A stretch of 37,271 nt of DNA from Hyphomicrobiales bacterium (GTDB taxonomy: Bacteria; Pseudomonadota; Alphaproteobacteria; Rhizobiales; BM303). Made by a program: the position numbers and the translations under genes. Below, in pieces: positions 9,431 through 17,587 of the stretch (its first letter is position 1; each line of letters starts with the position of its first letter). The stretch lies in the NCBI GenBank assembly GCA_002869085.1, contig PKTQ01000286.1, positions 1-37,271 on the forward strand, given 5' to 3'. The notes beneath the pieces were generated by a model, which saw only the letters and a list, made by a program, of their open reading frames with translations, did no database searches and was not told the origin of the DNA.

Positions 9431-10465
9431 ATGAGTTCTCACCCCCCGCGCGTCTTCTCCGGTGTGCAGCCGACCGGCAATCTGCATCTGGGCAATTATC
9501 TCGGCGCCATCACCCGTTTCGTCACCCTTCAGGACAGCCATGACTGCATTTATTGCGTGGTCGACCTGCACGCCATCACCCTGTGGCAGGACCCGAAGGA
9601 ACTGACCCATAATATCCGCGAGGTCACGGCGGCCTTTCTCGCCGCCGGCATCGACGCGGACAAGCATATCGTGTTCAACCAGAGCCAGGTGTCGGCCCAT
9701 GCCGAACTTGCCTGGGTGTTCAACTGCGTCGCCCGCATGGGCTGGCTCAACCGCATGACCCAGTTCAAGGAAAAGGCCGGCAAACACAAGGAAAACGCCT
9801 CCGTCGGCCTGTTTTCCTACCCCAATCTGATGGCGGCGGACATCCTGGCCTATCGCGCCACCCATGTGCCGGTGGGCGAGGACCAGAAGCAGCATCTGGA
9901 ACTGTCGCGCGACATCGCCCAGAAATTCAACACCGATTTTGCCGAATCCATCGCCGCCAATGGCCATCAGGGCGGGTTTTTCCCGCTGCCCGAGCCGCTG
10001 ATCACCGGCCCGGCCACCAGGGTGATGAGCCTGCGCGATGGCTCCAAGAAGATGAGCAAGTCCGACCCGTCCGACTATTCGCGCATCAACCTGACCGACG
10101 ATCAGGACATGATCGCCAAGAAAATCCGCAAGGCCCGCACCGATCCCGAGCCGCTGCCTTCCGAAACCGCCGGTTTCGAGGGCCGGCCCGAAGCCGCCAA
10201 TCTGGTCGGTATCTATGCCGCCCTTGCCGGCAAGAGCCACGAAGAAGTGCTGCACGATTTCGGCGGCCAGCAGTTTTCGGTGTTCAAGCCGGCCCTGGCC
10301 GAACTGGCCGCCGAGACCCTGGGGCCGATCAGCACCGAGATGAAAAAGCTGATGGCCGCGCCCGATCACATCGACGATATTCTGCGCGCCGGCGCCGCCC
10401 GCGCCCGGGCCATCGCCGCGCCCATATTCGACGATGTGCGCAGGATCATCGGTTTTGTGAGCTAG
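9431..10465 (+). CDS. trpS: Tryptophanyl-tRNA synthetase
   Basis: This class I aminoacyl-tRNA synthetase charges tRNA(Trp) in the cytoplasm. The 344-residue protein begins with the usual [19 protein letters not shown], in which HLGN (residues 19-22) is the HIGH-type ATP-binding motif. KMSKS is exact at residues 207-211. Other expected segments are present: [28 protein letters not shown] and [15 protein letters not shown]. Length is normal. It starts 60 nt after murJ with AAGGTCAGGT in front of the ATG. The stop is followed by a GC-rich stem-loop without a T-run. Confidence 0.97.
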   Translation: MSSHPPRVFSGVQPTGNLHLGNYLGAITRFVTLQDSHDCIYCVVDLHAITLWQDPKELTHNIREVTAAFLAAGIDADKHIVFNQSQVSAHAELAWVFNCVARMGWLNRMTQFKEKAGKHKENASVGLFSYPNLMAADILAYRATHVPVGEDQKQHLELSRDIAQKFNTDFAESIAANGHQGGFFPLPEPLITGPATRVMSLRDGSKKMSKSDPSDYSRINLTDDQDMIAKKIRKARTDPEPLPSETAGFEGRPEAANLVGIYAALAGKSHEEVLHDFGGQQFSVFKPALAELAAETLGPISTEMKKLMAAPDHIDDILRAGAARARAIAAPIFDDVRRIIGFVS

Positions 10466-10490
10466 GGTGCTGATCCAGGGCTTTGCGGCT

Positions 10491-10523
10491 TGAACCGGGG
10501 GGCGGTGCGCCCCATCTGGTTCA
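10491..10523 (+). other. GC-rich stem-loop after trpS
   Basis: TGAACC (10491-10496) pairs with GGTTCA (10518-10523), enclosing GGGGCG (10499-10504) paired with CGCCCC (10508-10513) over a GTG loop. There is no following T-run, so it is not a standard intrinsic terminator. It may protect the trpS mRNA 3' end or help Rho-dependent ending. Confidence 0.4.
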
Positions 10524-10533
10524 GGAGATGACG

Positions 10534-10565
10534 AATTCCAGGAATTATGTTAGAATAATTCCAAA
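10534..10565. promoter_or_regulatory. Nested inverted repeats (possible iron-responsive operator) upstream of the NFU gene
   Basis: Three overlapping dyads occupy 32 bp. AATTCC-A-GGAATT (10534-10546) is a perfect 13-bp palindrome. GGAATTA (10541-10547) and TAATTCC (10556-10562) are perfect arms around 8 nt. TTAGAA-TAA-TTCCAAA (10550-10565) resembles the Irr iron-control element recalled as TTTAGAA-N3-TTCTAAA, with one mismatch per half including G at 10549. The block sits 35-66 nt before the ATG, where an operator would overlap the promoter. The downstream gene is an Fe-S carrier, so iron or Fe-S regulation is reasonable; the regulator is inferred. Confidence 0.45.
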
Positions 10566-10599
10566 TTAACCGCATACCGACACTTATTAAGGACAGATC

Positions 10600-11148
10600 A
10601 TGTTTATCCAGACCGAAACCACGCCGAACCCGGCCACACTGAAATTCCTGCCCGGCCAGGATGTGCTCGGCCAGGGCTCGCAGGATTTCCGCAGCCCCGG
10701 CGAGGCCAGCATTTCCCCGCTGGCCAGCCGCCTGTTCGAGGTCGACGGCGTCATCGGCGTTTTTCTGGGCGCCGATTTCGTCTCGGTCACCAAGGCCGGC
10801 GGCGACTGGGACTATCTGAAGCCGGCGCTGCTCGGCGCCATCATGGAGCATTACCTCTCCGGCGCCCCGGTGATCGAAGGCGAGGGCGCCGCGATCGATG
10901 AGAGCTTCAACGCCTCCGATGCCGAAACCGTGGCCCAGATCAAGGAGCTGCTGGAAACCCGGGTGCGCCCGGCCGTGGCTCAGGACGGCGGCGACATCGT
11001 GTTCCAGGGCTTTCGCGAGGGCATTGTCTATCTGCACATGCAGGGCGCCTGCTCCGGCTGCCCCAGCTCGACCGCCACACTGAAAAACGGCATCGAGAAC
11101 CTGCTGCAGCATTTCCTGCCTGAAATCAAAGAAGTTCGGGCCGTCTGA
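10600..11148 (+). CDS. NifU-like Fe-S cluster carrier (NFU1/NfuA type)
   Basis: The 182-residue protein has an N-terminal Nfu_N domain (MFIQTETTPNPATLKFLPG, about residues 1-90), as in mitochondrial NFU1. A C-terminal NifU domain (about 110-180) carries the cluster-binding CxxC at C151 and C154 (GACSGCPSS). Such proteins accept a [4Fe-4S] cluster from the general machinery and pass it to client enzymes. MiaB, encoded nearby, is an Fe-S enzyme of the type served by NfuA in E. coli, though no direct link is shown here. AAGGACAG gives a good ribosome-binding site. The gene is 2 nt before tsaB and so heads an operon. The upstream region carries the nested dyads described above. Confidence 0.93.
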   Translation: MFIQTETTPNPATLKFLPGQDVLGQGSQDFRSPGEASISPLASRLFEVDGVIGVFLGADFVSVTKAGGDWDYLKPALLGAIMEHYLSGAPVIEGEGAAIDESFNASDAETVAQIKELLETRVRPAVAQDGGDIVFQGFREGIVYLHMQGACSGCPSSTATLKNGIENLLQHFLPEIKEVRAV

Positions 11149-11150
11149 TT

Positions 11151-11867
11151 TTGTCCCGGCTTCTGGCCATCGACACCACCACCGGCGCCTGTTCCGCCGC
11201 CCTTTATGAGCCGGCGGCCGGCACCATCGAGGCGGCGCGTTACAGGGCTATGCCCCGTGGCCATGCCGAGGCGCTGGCACCGATGGTGGCCGAGGTCATG
11301 GACGAGGCCGGCGCGGCGATGCGCGATGTGTCCCGCGTGGCCGTGACGGTGGGCCCCGGTACCTTCACCGGCTGCCGCATTGGCCTGGCTTTCGCCCGCG
11401 CTCTTGGCGCCGCGCTTGGCTGCCCGGTCATCGGTGTCTCGACCCTGCGGGCCATTGCCGCCAATGTGTTTCTGGGCGGCGACCCGGACGCCCCCCCGGT
11501 TGCCAGCGACATCGCCGCGCTGATGGATGCAAGGCGCGGCGAGCTATATCTGCAGCTTTTCGCCCAGGGTGGCGCCCCGCGCACCGCGCCCCGGCTCATC
11601 AAAGTGCTGGACGCGGTAGAGGAACTGGGGGGTGAGGGACTGATGCTCGCCGGCACCGGCGCCGATGTGCTGATCAATGCGGGCGCCGCCCCCGGCTGGA
11701 CCCGCGCCGCCGCGCCCGATTTTCCCGATGCCCGCCTCATCGCCCGCCTCGCCGCCGCCATGCCCGATCCGGACACCATGCCGGAGCCGCTTTATCTGCG
11801 GGCCCCCGATGCCAAGCTGCCGCAAAACAAGCCGCAATTGCGCGCGGGGCCGGCCCCCCTTGCCTGA
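11151..11867 (+). CDS. tsaB: tRNA threonylcarbamoyladenosine biosynthesis protein TsaB
   Basis: TsaB is the non-catalytic scaffold partner of TsaD in forming t6A37 on tRNAs that read ANN codons. The 238-residue product starts LLAIDTTTGACSAALYE, the ASKHA-fold phosphate-binding start. It has the family motif VTVGPGTFTGCRIGLAFARALG at about 64-85 (usual form GPGSFTGLRIG). Initiation is most likely at TTG 11151, only 2 nt after the NFU stop; no better ATG or GTG lies near the conserved N-terminus. Its end overlaps the start of rimI, a neighbour it often has. Confidence 0.93.
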   Translation: MSRLLAIDTTTGACSAALYEPAAGTIEAARYRAMPRGHAEALAPMVAEVMDEAGAAMRDVSRVAVTVGPGTFTGCRIGLAFARALGAALGCPVIGVSTLRAIAANVFLGGDPDAPPVASDIAALMDARRGELYLQLFAQGGAPRTAPRLIKVLDAVEELGGEGLMLAGTGADVLINAGAAPGWTRAAAPDFPDARLIARLAAAMPDPDTMPEPLYLRAPDAKLPQNKPQLRAGPAPLA

Positions 11868-12366
11868 TACTGCCGCCCCCGACACCGCCGCCCCTGACAC
11901 CGCCGCCATTCTGACCGCGCTGCCCGGCCATCTGGTCGGGGCCGATCTCGCCGCGGCGGCGGCGGTCCTGCACAGGGCCTGTTTTTCGCCCGGCTGGGAC
12001 CAGGCGGCGCTGGCGGCCCTGCTCGCCATGCCGGGGGCTGGCCTTTATGTGCTGAGCCGGGGCGAGGATGATGATCGGCTGGCCGCCATGCTGCTGGCCC
12101 GCGCGGCGGCGGACGAGGCGGAAATCATCACCCTCTGCGTCGATCCTTCCTGCCGCGGCAACGGTTTCGGCAAGCGTCTGATCCGCGAGATGGGCGAGCA
12201 TCTCGGCCGCGATGGCGTCCGCACCCTGTTTCTGGAAGTGGCCGATGGTAACCGGGCCGCCAAAGCGCTCTACCGCGATTGCGGTTTCCGGGTTATCGGC
12301 CGCCGCCGCGCCTATTATGCGGACGGCGACGATGCCATAATCATGCGCCGCGCCGATATGATTTGA
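11860..12366 (+). CDS. rimI: Ribosomal-protein-alanine N-acetyltransferase RimI-like GNAT
   Basis: This is a GNAT-fold acetyltransferase of about 168 residues. RimI acetylates the N-terminal alanine of ribosomal protein S18. Motif A is clear (EIITLCVDPSCRGNGFGKRLI, with the acetyl-CoA loop RGNGFG), followed by LFLEVADGNRAAKALYRDCGF, the usual RimI C-terminal half. The best start is TTG at 11860, which overlaps the tsaB stop by 8 nt. No strong ribosome-binding site is visible, so translational coupling is likely. The first residues are a low-complexity DTAAP repeat encoded by three 15-bp units, which is unusual. A later start cannot be excluded. Confidence 0.82.
   Translation: MPDTAAPDTAAPDTAAILTALPGHLVGADLAAAAAVLHRACFSPGWDQAALAALLAMPGAGLYVLSRGEDDDRLAAMLLARAAADEAEIITLCVDPSCRGNGFGKRLIREMGEHLGRDGVRTLFLEVADGNRAAKALYRDCGFRVIGRRRAYYADGDDAIIMRRADMI
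11866..11910 (+). repeat. Three 15-bp tandem repeats at the start of rimI
   Basis: Three imperfect 15-bp units, each reading about GACACCGCCGCCCCT, encode DTAAP-DTAAP-DTAAI. Because 15 is a multiple of three, changes in copy number would keep the frame. They lie immediately after the proposed TTG start and give the protein an N-terminal low-complexity extension. Confidence 0.75.
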
Positions 12367-12381
12367 AGACATGATCTGAAA

Positions 12382-12398
12382 TTGCTACACATTAGCAA
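12382..12398. promoter_or_regulatory. 17-bp dyad upstream of fur (putative autoregulatory operator)
   Basis: TTGCTA-CACAT-TAGCAA is a perfect 6-bp inverted repeat with a 5-nt centre, 32 nt before the fur ATG in the 64-nt rimI-fur gap. It has the size and AT-rich symmetric form of sites bound by Fur/Mur dimers in alphaproteobacteria, and Fur-family genes are commonly autoregulated. Identity as a Fur box is inferred. Confidence 0.5.
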
Positions 12399-12430
12399 AT
12401 CACCGAGGAACTTTTGAGCCGGATAGCACC

Positions 12431-12853
12431 ATGAGCGGACAAGCCATCAGCAAGATTGAGAAACTGTGCATCGATAAAAACATGCGCATGACCGAGCAAC
12501 GCCGGGTCATTGCCCGGGTGCTGTCCTCGGCCAAGGACCATCCCGATGTGGAGGAGGTCTATCGCCGCACCGCCAAGATCGACCAGAAGATATCGATCGC
12601 CACGGTCTATCGCACCGTGCGCCTGTTCGAGGAGGCCGGCATTCTGGAGCGCCATGATTTCCGCGATGGCCGCGCCCGCTACGAGCTGGCCGAATCCCAT
12701 CATCACGACCATCTGATCGATCTTGAGACAGGCAATGTGATCGAGTTCCAGAGCGACGAGATCGAACGCCTGCAGGAAAAAATCGCCGCCGAGCTTGGTT
12801 TCGAACTGGTCGATCACCGGCTCGAGCTCTATGGCTCGCCCAAAAAGGGCTGA
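12431..12853 (+). CDS. fur: Fur-family metalloregulator (Fur/Mur type)
   Basis: The 140-residue protein is a Fur-family repressor that controls iron or manganese genes as a metal-bound dimer. The winged helix covers about residues 18-80, with the recognition helix near ISIATVYRTVRLFEEAG (54-70). The metal-site residues HHHDH (90-94), E105, E109 and H129 are in place. There is no C-terminal CxxC zinc site; the only cysteine is C13. That is common in alphaproteobacterial Fur/Mur proteins. The sequence fits Fur/Mur better than Irr because the helix and VDHRLELYG tail match Fur. It is followed 52 nt later by the acyltransferase gene and preceded by the 17-bp dyad. Whether it senses Fe or Mn cannot be told from sequence. 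Confidence 0.9.
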   Translation: MSGQAISKIEKLCIDKNMRMTEQRRVIARVLSSAKDHPDVEEVYRRTAKIDQKISIATVYRTVRLFEEAGILERHDFRDGRARYELAESHHHDHLIDLETGNVIEFQSDEIERLQEKIAAELGFELVDHRLELYGSPKKG

Positions 12854-12905
12854 CCCGTTGATGTCCGGCTCACTCCGTTCCCGCCGTTCCGGTTGCTGAA
12901 GGCCG

Positions 12906-13715
12906 ATGTCCCGCCTGCGCGGCACCGCCCTGGCCGCCGGCTATCTCGGCCTGACCCTGCCCTCCATGCTGGTGCAGGCGCTGCTGCTGAAATCGGGCTC
13001 GCGCCTGCAGGCCTCATTCCCCATGTATTACCACCGGGCGGTGACCCGCATGCTCGGCATCCGCGTCCATGTTGAGGGCGCGCTGCCCAAAGCCGGGCCG
13101 GTGCTGATCGCCGCCAATCATGTCTCCTGGCTCGACATTCCGGTGATGAGCACGGTGATGCCCCTGTCCTTCGTCGCCAAGAGCGATGTCGCCGCCTGGC
13201 CGTTTTTCGGCTGGCTGGCCAAATTGCAGCGCTCGGTGTTCATCGACCGCACCCGCCGGGTGCGGGCCATGCACCAGAAGGCCGAGATCGAAAAGCGCCT
13301 GTCCGCCGGCGATGTGCTGGTGCTGTTCGCCGAGGGCACCAGTTCCGACGGCAACCGGGTTCTGCCTTTCCGCAGCGCCCTGCTGTCCGCCGCCGGGGCG
13401 GATGGCCAGGATGGCGGCCCGCCGGTCTACCCGGTGTCCATTGCCTATACCCATCGCTGGGGCCTGCCCATGGGGGTGCAGGGCCGCCCCGAATATGCCT
13501 GGTATGGCGACATGGAATTGCTGCCCCATCTGTGGAACGTGTTCAAGCGCGGGCCGATCGATGTCACGGTGTGTTTCCACCCTCCCGAAACCGTGGGCAG
13601 CGCCGGCGGTCGCAAGGCACTGGCCGAGCTGTGCCGCCAGCGCGTGCGCGGCGGCCTGGCCGAGGCCCTCACCGGGCGCCGCGCCGCGCCGGCCGAGCGC
13701 GCGGCTGGCGCATGA
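12906..13715 (+). CDS. 1-acyl-glycerol-3-phosphate / lyso-ornithine lipid O-acyltransferase (PlsC/OlsA family)
   Basis: The 269-residue protein is a membrane-associated PlsC-fold acyltransferase. A hydrophobic N-terminal segment (about 7-28) precedes the catalytic HX4D motif (NHVSWLD, H72 and D77). FIDR follows at about 112-115, and the acceptor-binding FAEGTSS, with E143-G144-T145-S146. It could make phosphatidic acid or complete ornithine lipids. As I recall, the Sinorhizobium lyso-ornithine lipid acyltransferase OlsA lies in the same syntenic place, next to miaB, phoH and ybeY. This window also carries an OlsB-like gene at 35743-36669. OlsA is therefore a good hypothesis, but sequence alone does not separate it from PlsC. 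Confidence 0.88.
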   Translation: MSRLRGTALAAGYLGLTLPSMLVQALLLKSGSRLQASFPMYYHRAVTRMLGIRVHVEGALPKAGPVLIAANHVSWLDIPVMSTVMPLSFVAKSDVAAWPFFGWLAKLQRSVFIDRTRRVRAMHQKAEIEKRLSAGDVLVLFAEGTSSDGNRVLPFRSALLSAAGADGQDGGPPVYPVSIAYTHRWGLPMGVQGRPEYAWYGDMELLPHLWNVFKRGPIDVTVCFHPPETVGSAGGRKALAELCRQRVRGGLAEALTGRRAAPAERAAGA

Positions 13716-13782
13716 GTGTTTTCTTGTCTATATGGGGGCAGGCGGCCCGCATAGGGCGGGCGCCAATGTGTGACGGACGGAT

Positions 13783-15174
13783 ATGCCAGTGAGCCGCAAA
13801 CTGTTTATCAAAACCTTCGGCTGCCAGATGAATGTCTATGATTCTGGCCGCATGTCCGATGCGCTGGCCGCGTCGGGCTATGTGGAGGCCGCCAGTCCGG
13901 ATGAGGCGGATCTGGTGATCCTGAACACCTGCCACATCCGCGAAAAGGCGGCGGAAAAAGTGTTTTCCGAATTGGGCCGGCTGCGGCTGCTCAAATCCCG
14001 CCGCCTTGAAGAGGGCCGGCGGATGATCATCGGCGTCGCCGGCTGTGTCGCCCAGGCCCAGGGCGAGGAAATTCTCGACCGGGCCCCGGTGGTGGATCTG
14101 GTGCTCGGCCCTCAGGCCTATCACAAGCTGCCGGAAATCGAGCAGCGCGTGCGCTCCGGCGAGCGGGTGATCGAGATGGATTTCCCCGCCGAGGAAAAAT
14201 TTGAGCGCCTTCGCGGGGTCGATCGCCGCGCCGCCGCCGCCCCGGTCAGCGCCTTTCTGGCGGTGCAGGAGGGCTGCGATAAATTCTGCACTTTCTGCGT
14301 GGTGCCCTATACGCGCGGCGCCGAATATTCCCGCCCCAGCGGACAGATTCTCGAAGAGGCCCGCAAACTGGCCGGGCAGGGGGTGCGCGAGATCACCCTG
14401 CTGGGCCAGAACGTCAATGCCTGGAGCGGGGGCGGCGAGCATGGCGGTAACTGGCGGCTGGCGGATCTGCTGGGGGCGGTGGCGGCACTGCCCGGCATCG
14501 AGCGCCTGCGCTACACCACCAGCCATCCGCGCGACATGGATGACAGCCTGATCGAGGCCCATGGCGCGCTGCCCCAGCTCATGCCCTATCTGCATCTGCC
14601 GGTGCAGTCGGGCTCGGACCGGATTTTGCAGGCCATGAACCGGCGCCATAATGCCGAAGATTACTTACGCATTCTCGAGCGGGTGCGCCGCGCCCGCCCC
14701 GGCATTGCGCTCGCCTCTGATTTTATCGTCGGCTTTCCCGGTGAGACCGATGCGGATTTCGAGGCCACCATGGATCTGGTGCGCGAGGTGAACTACGCCC
14801 AGTCCTATTCCTTCAAATACAGCCCCCGGCCCGGCACCCCGGCGGCCGAGCGCGATGATCAGGTCGATGAAGCGCTGAAGGCCGAGCGCCTGGAGCGCCT
14901 GCAGACCCTGATCAACGCTCAGCAGCTTGCCTTCAATGCCGCCTGCGAGGGCCGTGAAATGGCGGTGCTGTTCGACCGCCCCGGCCGCCGTCCCGGCCAG
15001 ATGGCGGGCCGCTCGCCCTATCTGCAGGCGGTTCATGCCGAGGCCGGCCCCGAGCTGGCCGGGCAGGTCGCCCGCGTGCGCATCGTCAATGCCGGCGCCA
15101 ACAGCCTGACGGCGGAACTGGCCGGACCGGCCGCCGCCACCCGCAAGGAGGCAGAGCTTGAAATCCGATCCTGA
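13783..15174 (+). CDS. miaB: tRNA-2-methylthio-N6-dimethylallyladenosine synthase MiaB
   Basis: MiaB is a radical-SAM methylthiotransferase that converts i6A37 to ms2i6A37 in tRNAs reading UNN codons. The 463-residue protein has all expected parts. The UPF0004 domain holds cluster cysteines C14 (KTFGCQMN), C50 ([10 protein letters not shown]) and C88 (GVAGCVAQ). The radical-SAM cluster CDKFCTFC has C165, C169 and C172, and a C-terminal TRAM domain follows (about 375-445). The ATG at 13783 gives the usual N-terminus; a GTG two codons downstream is an alternative. The 3' end overlaps the start of phoH by 17 nt, so the genes are translationally linked. Confidence 0.97.
   Translation: MPVSRKLFIKTFGCQMNVYDSGRMSDALAASGYVEAASPDEADLVILNTCHIREKAAEKVFSELGRLRLLKSRRLEEGRRMIIGVAGCVAQAQGEEILDRAPVVDLVLGPQAYHKLPEIEQRVRSGERVIEMDFPAEEKFERLRGVDRRAAAAPVSAFLAVQEGCDKFCTFCVVPYTRGAEYSRPSGQILEEARKLAGQGVREITLLGQNVNAWSGGGEHGGNWRLADLLGAVAALPGIERLRYTTSHPRDMDDSLIEAHGALPQLMPYLHLPVQSGSDRILQAMNRRHNAEDYLRILERVRRARPGIALASDFIVGFPGETDADFEATMDLVREVNYAQSYSFKYSPRPGTPAAERDDQVDEALKAERLERLQTLINAQQLAFNAACEGREMAVLFDRPGRRPGQMAGRSPYLQAVHAEAGPELAGQVARVRIVNAGANSLTAELAGPAAATRKEAELEIRS
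15145..15151 (+). promoter_or_regulatory. Strong ribosome-binding site deciding the TTG start of phoH
   Basis: AAGGAGG inside the 3' end of miaB lies 6 nt before the TTG at 15158. This near-perfect Shine-Dalgarno sequence supports the TTG as the phoH start despite the rare codon and the overlap with miaB. Confidence 0.75.
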
Positions 15175-16120
15175 TGTCCTGACCGTCAGTTTTGACGACA
15201 ACCGGGTTCTGAGCCAGATATTGGGCGAGCATGACCGCCATCTCGCCCTGATCGAGGAGCGCCTCGGCATTGCCGCCAGCCCGCGCGGCAATCTGTTGTC
15301 CCTGCGCGGCAATCCCGAGGCGCTCGCCCAGGCCTCGGCGGTGTTCGAGCGTTTGCGCGCCCGGCTTGAGGGCGGCCATCACATCGCCATGGCCGATGTG
15401 GAGGGCGCCATCCGCATGGCGGCCCGGCCGCCGGACGATGCGGACGGCGCCGAGCTCAGGACCCGCAAGCGGGTGATCACCCCGCGCTCGCCCATGCAGG
15501 CGGCCTATCTGAAGGCCATTCAGGATAAGATTCTGGTGTTTGCCGCCGGTCCGGCCGGCACCGGCAAGACCTATCTGGCGGCGGTGGCGGCGGCCTCGGC
15601 GCTGGAGCGCGGCTTTGTCGATCGCATCGTGCTGTCGCGCCCGGCGGTCGAAGCCGGCGAGCGGCTTGGCTTCCTGCCCGGCGACATGCGCGAAAAGGTC
15701 GATCCCTATCTGCGCCCGCTTTATGATGCGCTCTATGACTGCATGCCGGCGGCCCAGGTCGAGCGCGGCATTGAATCCGGTCAGATTGAAATCGCCCCGC
15801 TCGCCTTCATGCGCGGCCGCACCCTCAACCATGCCTTCGTCATTCTCGATGAGGCCCAGAACTGCACCCCGATGCAGATGAAGATGTTTCTCACCCGCCT
15901 CGGTGAGGGCAGCCATATGGTGGTCACCGGCGACCCCAGCCAGATCGATCTGCCCGGCGGCGGCGAATCCGGCCTGGTGCAGGCGATGAATCTGTTGCAC
16001 ACCGAAAGCCAGATCGCCCAGATCCGGTTCAGCAAGGCCGATGTGGTCCGCCATCCGCTGGTCAGCCGCATCGTCGAGGCCTATGACCGCGCGGACGCGG
16101 CCCGGAAAAACGCCGAATGA
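15158..16120 (+). CDS. phoH: PhoH-family ATPase (YbeZ type)
   Basis: This 320-residue P-loop ATPase is related to the helicase core and is a usual partner of YbeY in ribosomal RNA maturation and quality control. An N-terminal KH-like part (about 1-90) precedes the PhoH domain. Walker A is GPAGTGKT at 131-138, Walker B is FVILDEAQN near 227-235, and the sensor segment [11 protein letters not shown] follows. Translation starts at TTG, supported by an excellent ribosome-binding site, and overlaps miaB. The stop overlaps the ybeY start as ATGA, indicating coupled translation. Its exact substrate is not established. Confidence 0.94.
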   Translation: MKSDPDVLTVSFDDNRVLSQILGEHDRHLALIEERLGIAASPRGNLLSLRGNPEALAQASAVFERLRARLEGGHHIAMADVEGAIRMAARPPDDADGAELRTRKRVITPRSPMQAAYLKAIQDKILVFAAGPAGTGKTYLAAVAAASALERGFVDRIVLSRPAVEAGERLGFLPGDMREKVDPYLRPLYDALYDCMPAAQVERGIESGQIEIAPLAFMRGRTLNHAFVILDEAQNCTPMQMKMFLTRLGEGSHMVVTGDPSQIDLPGGGESGLVQAMNLLHTESQIAQIRFSKADVVRHPLVSRIVEAYDRADAARKNAE

Positions 16121-16608
16121 CCATGCCGGCCGCCCTCACCATCGATATCGCCTTTGACGACGCCGGCTGGCCCGGCCCACCGGCATTGGAGGCGTTGGCG
16201 CGCAAGGTTCTTGCGCTCGCCTGGGCGCGGGCGCGGCGCGGCGCCGATAGCGAGGTCGCGGTGCTGTTTTCCTCCGATGAGCGCGTGCGCGGGCTCAATC
16301 GTGACTTTCGCGCACAGGACAAACCGACCAATGTGCTGTCCTTCCCGGCCGGGGAGGCGCCCGCCGTCCTGCCGGGGCCGCGCCCGCTTGGCGACATCGT
16401 GCTGGCTTTTGAGACCACCTCGTGCGAGGCCGGCGAGGCGGGCCGGGCGCTGGAGGCCCATGCCGCCCATCTGGTGGTGCATGGTTTTCTGCATTTGTTA
16501 GGATATGATCATCAGGATGATTCGCAGGCTGCACAGATGGAGCGGGAAGAAACCCTGATCCTGGCCGAAGCCGGCTTTGATGATCCTTACAGGTTGAACC
16601 ATGTCTGA
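16117..16608 (+). CDS. ybeY: Endoribonuclease / rRNA maturation factor YbeY
   Basis: YbeY is a zinc-dependent single-strand endoribonuclease needed for 16S rRNA 3'-end processing and late 70S quality control. The 163-residue protein has the invariant zinc motif HGFLHLLGYDH at residues 122-132, with H122, H126 and H132 as ligands, and the conserved segment DKPTNVLSFP. ATG 16117 overlaps the phoH stop by 4 nt, and the gene overlaps corC by 8 nt. The order phoH-ybeY-corC-lnt is widely conserved and indicates one operon. Confidence 0.96.
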   Translation: MTMPAALTIDIAFDDAGWPGPPALEALARKVLALAWARARRGADSEVAVLFSSDERVRGLNRDFRAQDKPTNVLSFPAGEAPAVLPGPRPLGDIVLAFETTSCEAGEAGRALEAHAAHLVVHGFLHLLGYDHQDDSQAAQMEREETLILAEAGFDDPYRLNHV

Positions 16609-17587
16609 AACCGATAGCCAGTCCCGGGAGCACGAATCGATCTGGGAGCGGGCCGCGCATCTGATCCGCCATGCCCTGCGCATCGGCGACCCGGCCAAAT
16701 TACGCGAGGATCTGCAAGCCACATTGGAGGAAGACCAGGAGGACGAGGATACCTTCTCCGCCTCCGAGCGCGCCATGATGCGCAACATCCTGCGTTTTTC
16801 CGAGGTCAAGGTCGAGGATGTGATGGTGCCCCGCGCCGATATCATCGCGGTGGAGGATACCGCCAGCCTCGACGAGTTGCTGCGCACCTTCCGCTCCGCC
16901 GGCCATTCGCGCCTGCCGATGTTTCATGAAACCCTCGATGACCCGCGCGGTTTCATCCATATCAAGGATCTGCTCGGCTGGCTGATGGACAAGGCCGGCG
17001 CCGGTTCCGACGGCGGAGAGCATGCCGAAGCGCCCGATTTCAGCGCCATCGGCTTTTCCGACCCCATCAGCCGTCTCGGCATCAACCGGCCGATCCTCTA
17101 TGTGCCGCCCTCCATGCTGGTGGCGGATCTGCTGCTGAAAATGCAAAGCGGCCGCCTGCATCTGGCCATCGTGGTGGATGAATATGGCGGCACCGACGGT
17201 CTGGTGTCGATCGAGGATCTGGTCGAGGAAATCGTCGGCGAGATCGAGGATGAGCATGATGCGGTTGACGGGCCGATGATCCGCGAGGAAGGCCCATCGG
17301 TCTATATGGCCGACGCCCGCACCCCGATCGAGGAGCTTGAGGAACTGGTCGGCATCGATTTGCTGCCCGATGAGCGCGACGAGGACACCGACACGCTGGG
17401 CGGGCTGATCTCCTCGCTGGCCGGGCGTATCCCGGTGCGCGGCGAGCTGATCTTTCATGAGGCGGGGCTGGAGTTTGAAATTCTGGAAGGGGATTTGCGC
17501 CGGGTCAAATGCGTGCGGGTGCGTCTCAAGCCGCCCTCAAGCCGCAAACAGCCCCCCGCCGAGCCCGCGGCGACCGGGGATGATTGA
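16601..17587 (+). CDS. corC: CBS-domain hemolysin/CorC-family protein
   Basis: The 328-residue protein has two CBS domains (about 75-210), beginning [14 protein letters not shown] and including [26 protein letters not shown], with a C-terminal CorC_HlyC domain at about 235-315. It has no transmembrane part and so is the soluble CorC/TlyC form. Members are linked to magnesium/cobalt efflux or transporter regulation, and some were named haemolysins on indirect evidence. The N-terminal 60 residues are acidic, and the C-terminus is a proline-rich tail. It overlaps ybeY by 8 nt and lnt by 8 nt. The biochemical role here is unproven. Confidence 0.92.
   Translation: MSETDSQSREHESIWERAAHLIRHALRIGDPAKLREDLQATLEEDQEDEDTFSASERAMMRNILRFSEVKVEDVMVPRADIIAVEDTASLDELLRTFRSAGHSRLPMFHETLDDPRGFIHIKDLLGWLMDKAGAGSDGGEHAEAPDFSAIGFSDPISRLGINRPILYVPPSMLVADLLLKMQSGRLHLAIVVDEYGGTDGLVSIEDLVEEIVGEIEDEHDAVDGPMIREEGPSVYMADARTPIEELEELVGIDLLPDERDEDTDTLGGLISSLAGRIPVRGELIFHEAGLEFEILEGDLRRVKCVRVRLKPPSSRKQPPAEPAATGDD

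Noticed and set aside
11866-11910. A frameshift or assembly error at the tsaB-rimI junction
   Set aside because: The rimI frame stays open through the 15-bp repeats and joins a normal GNAT domain, and tsaB ends normally; an 8-nt overlap explains the junction.
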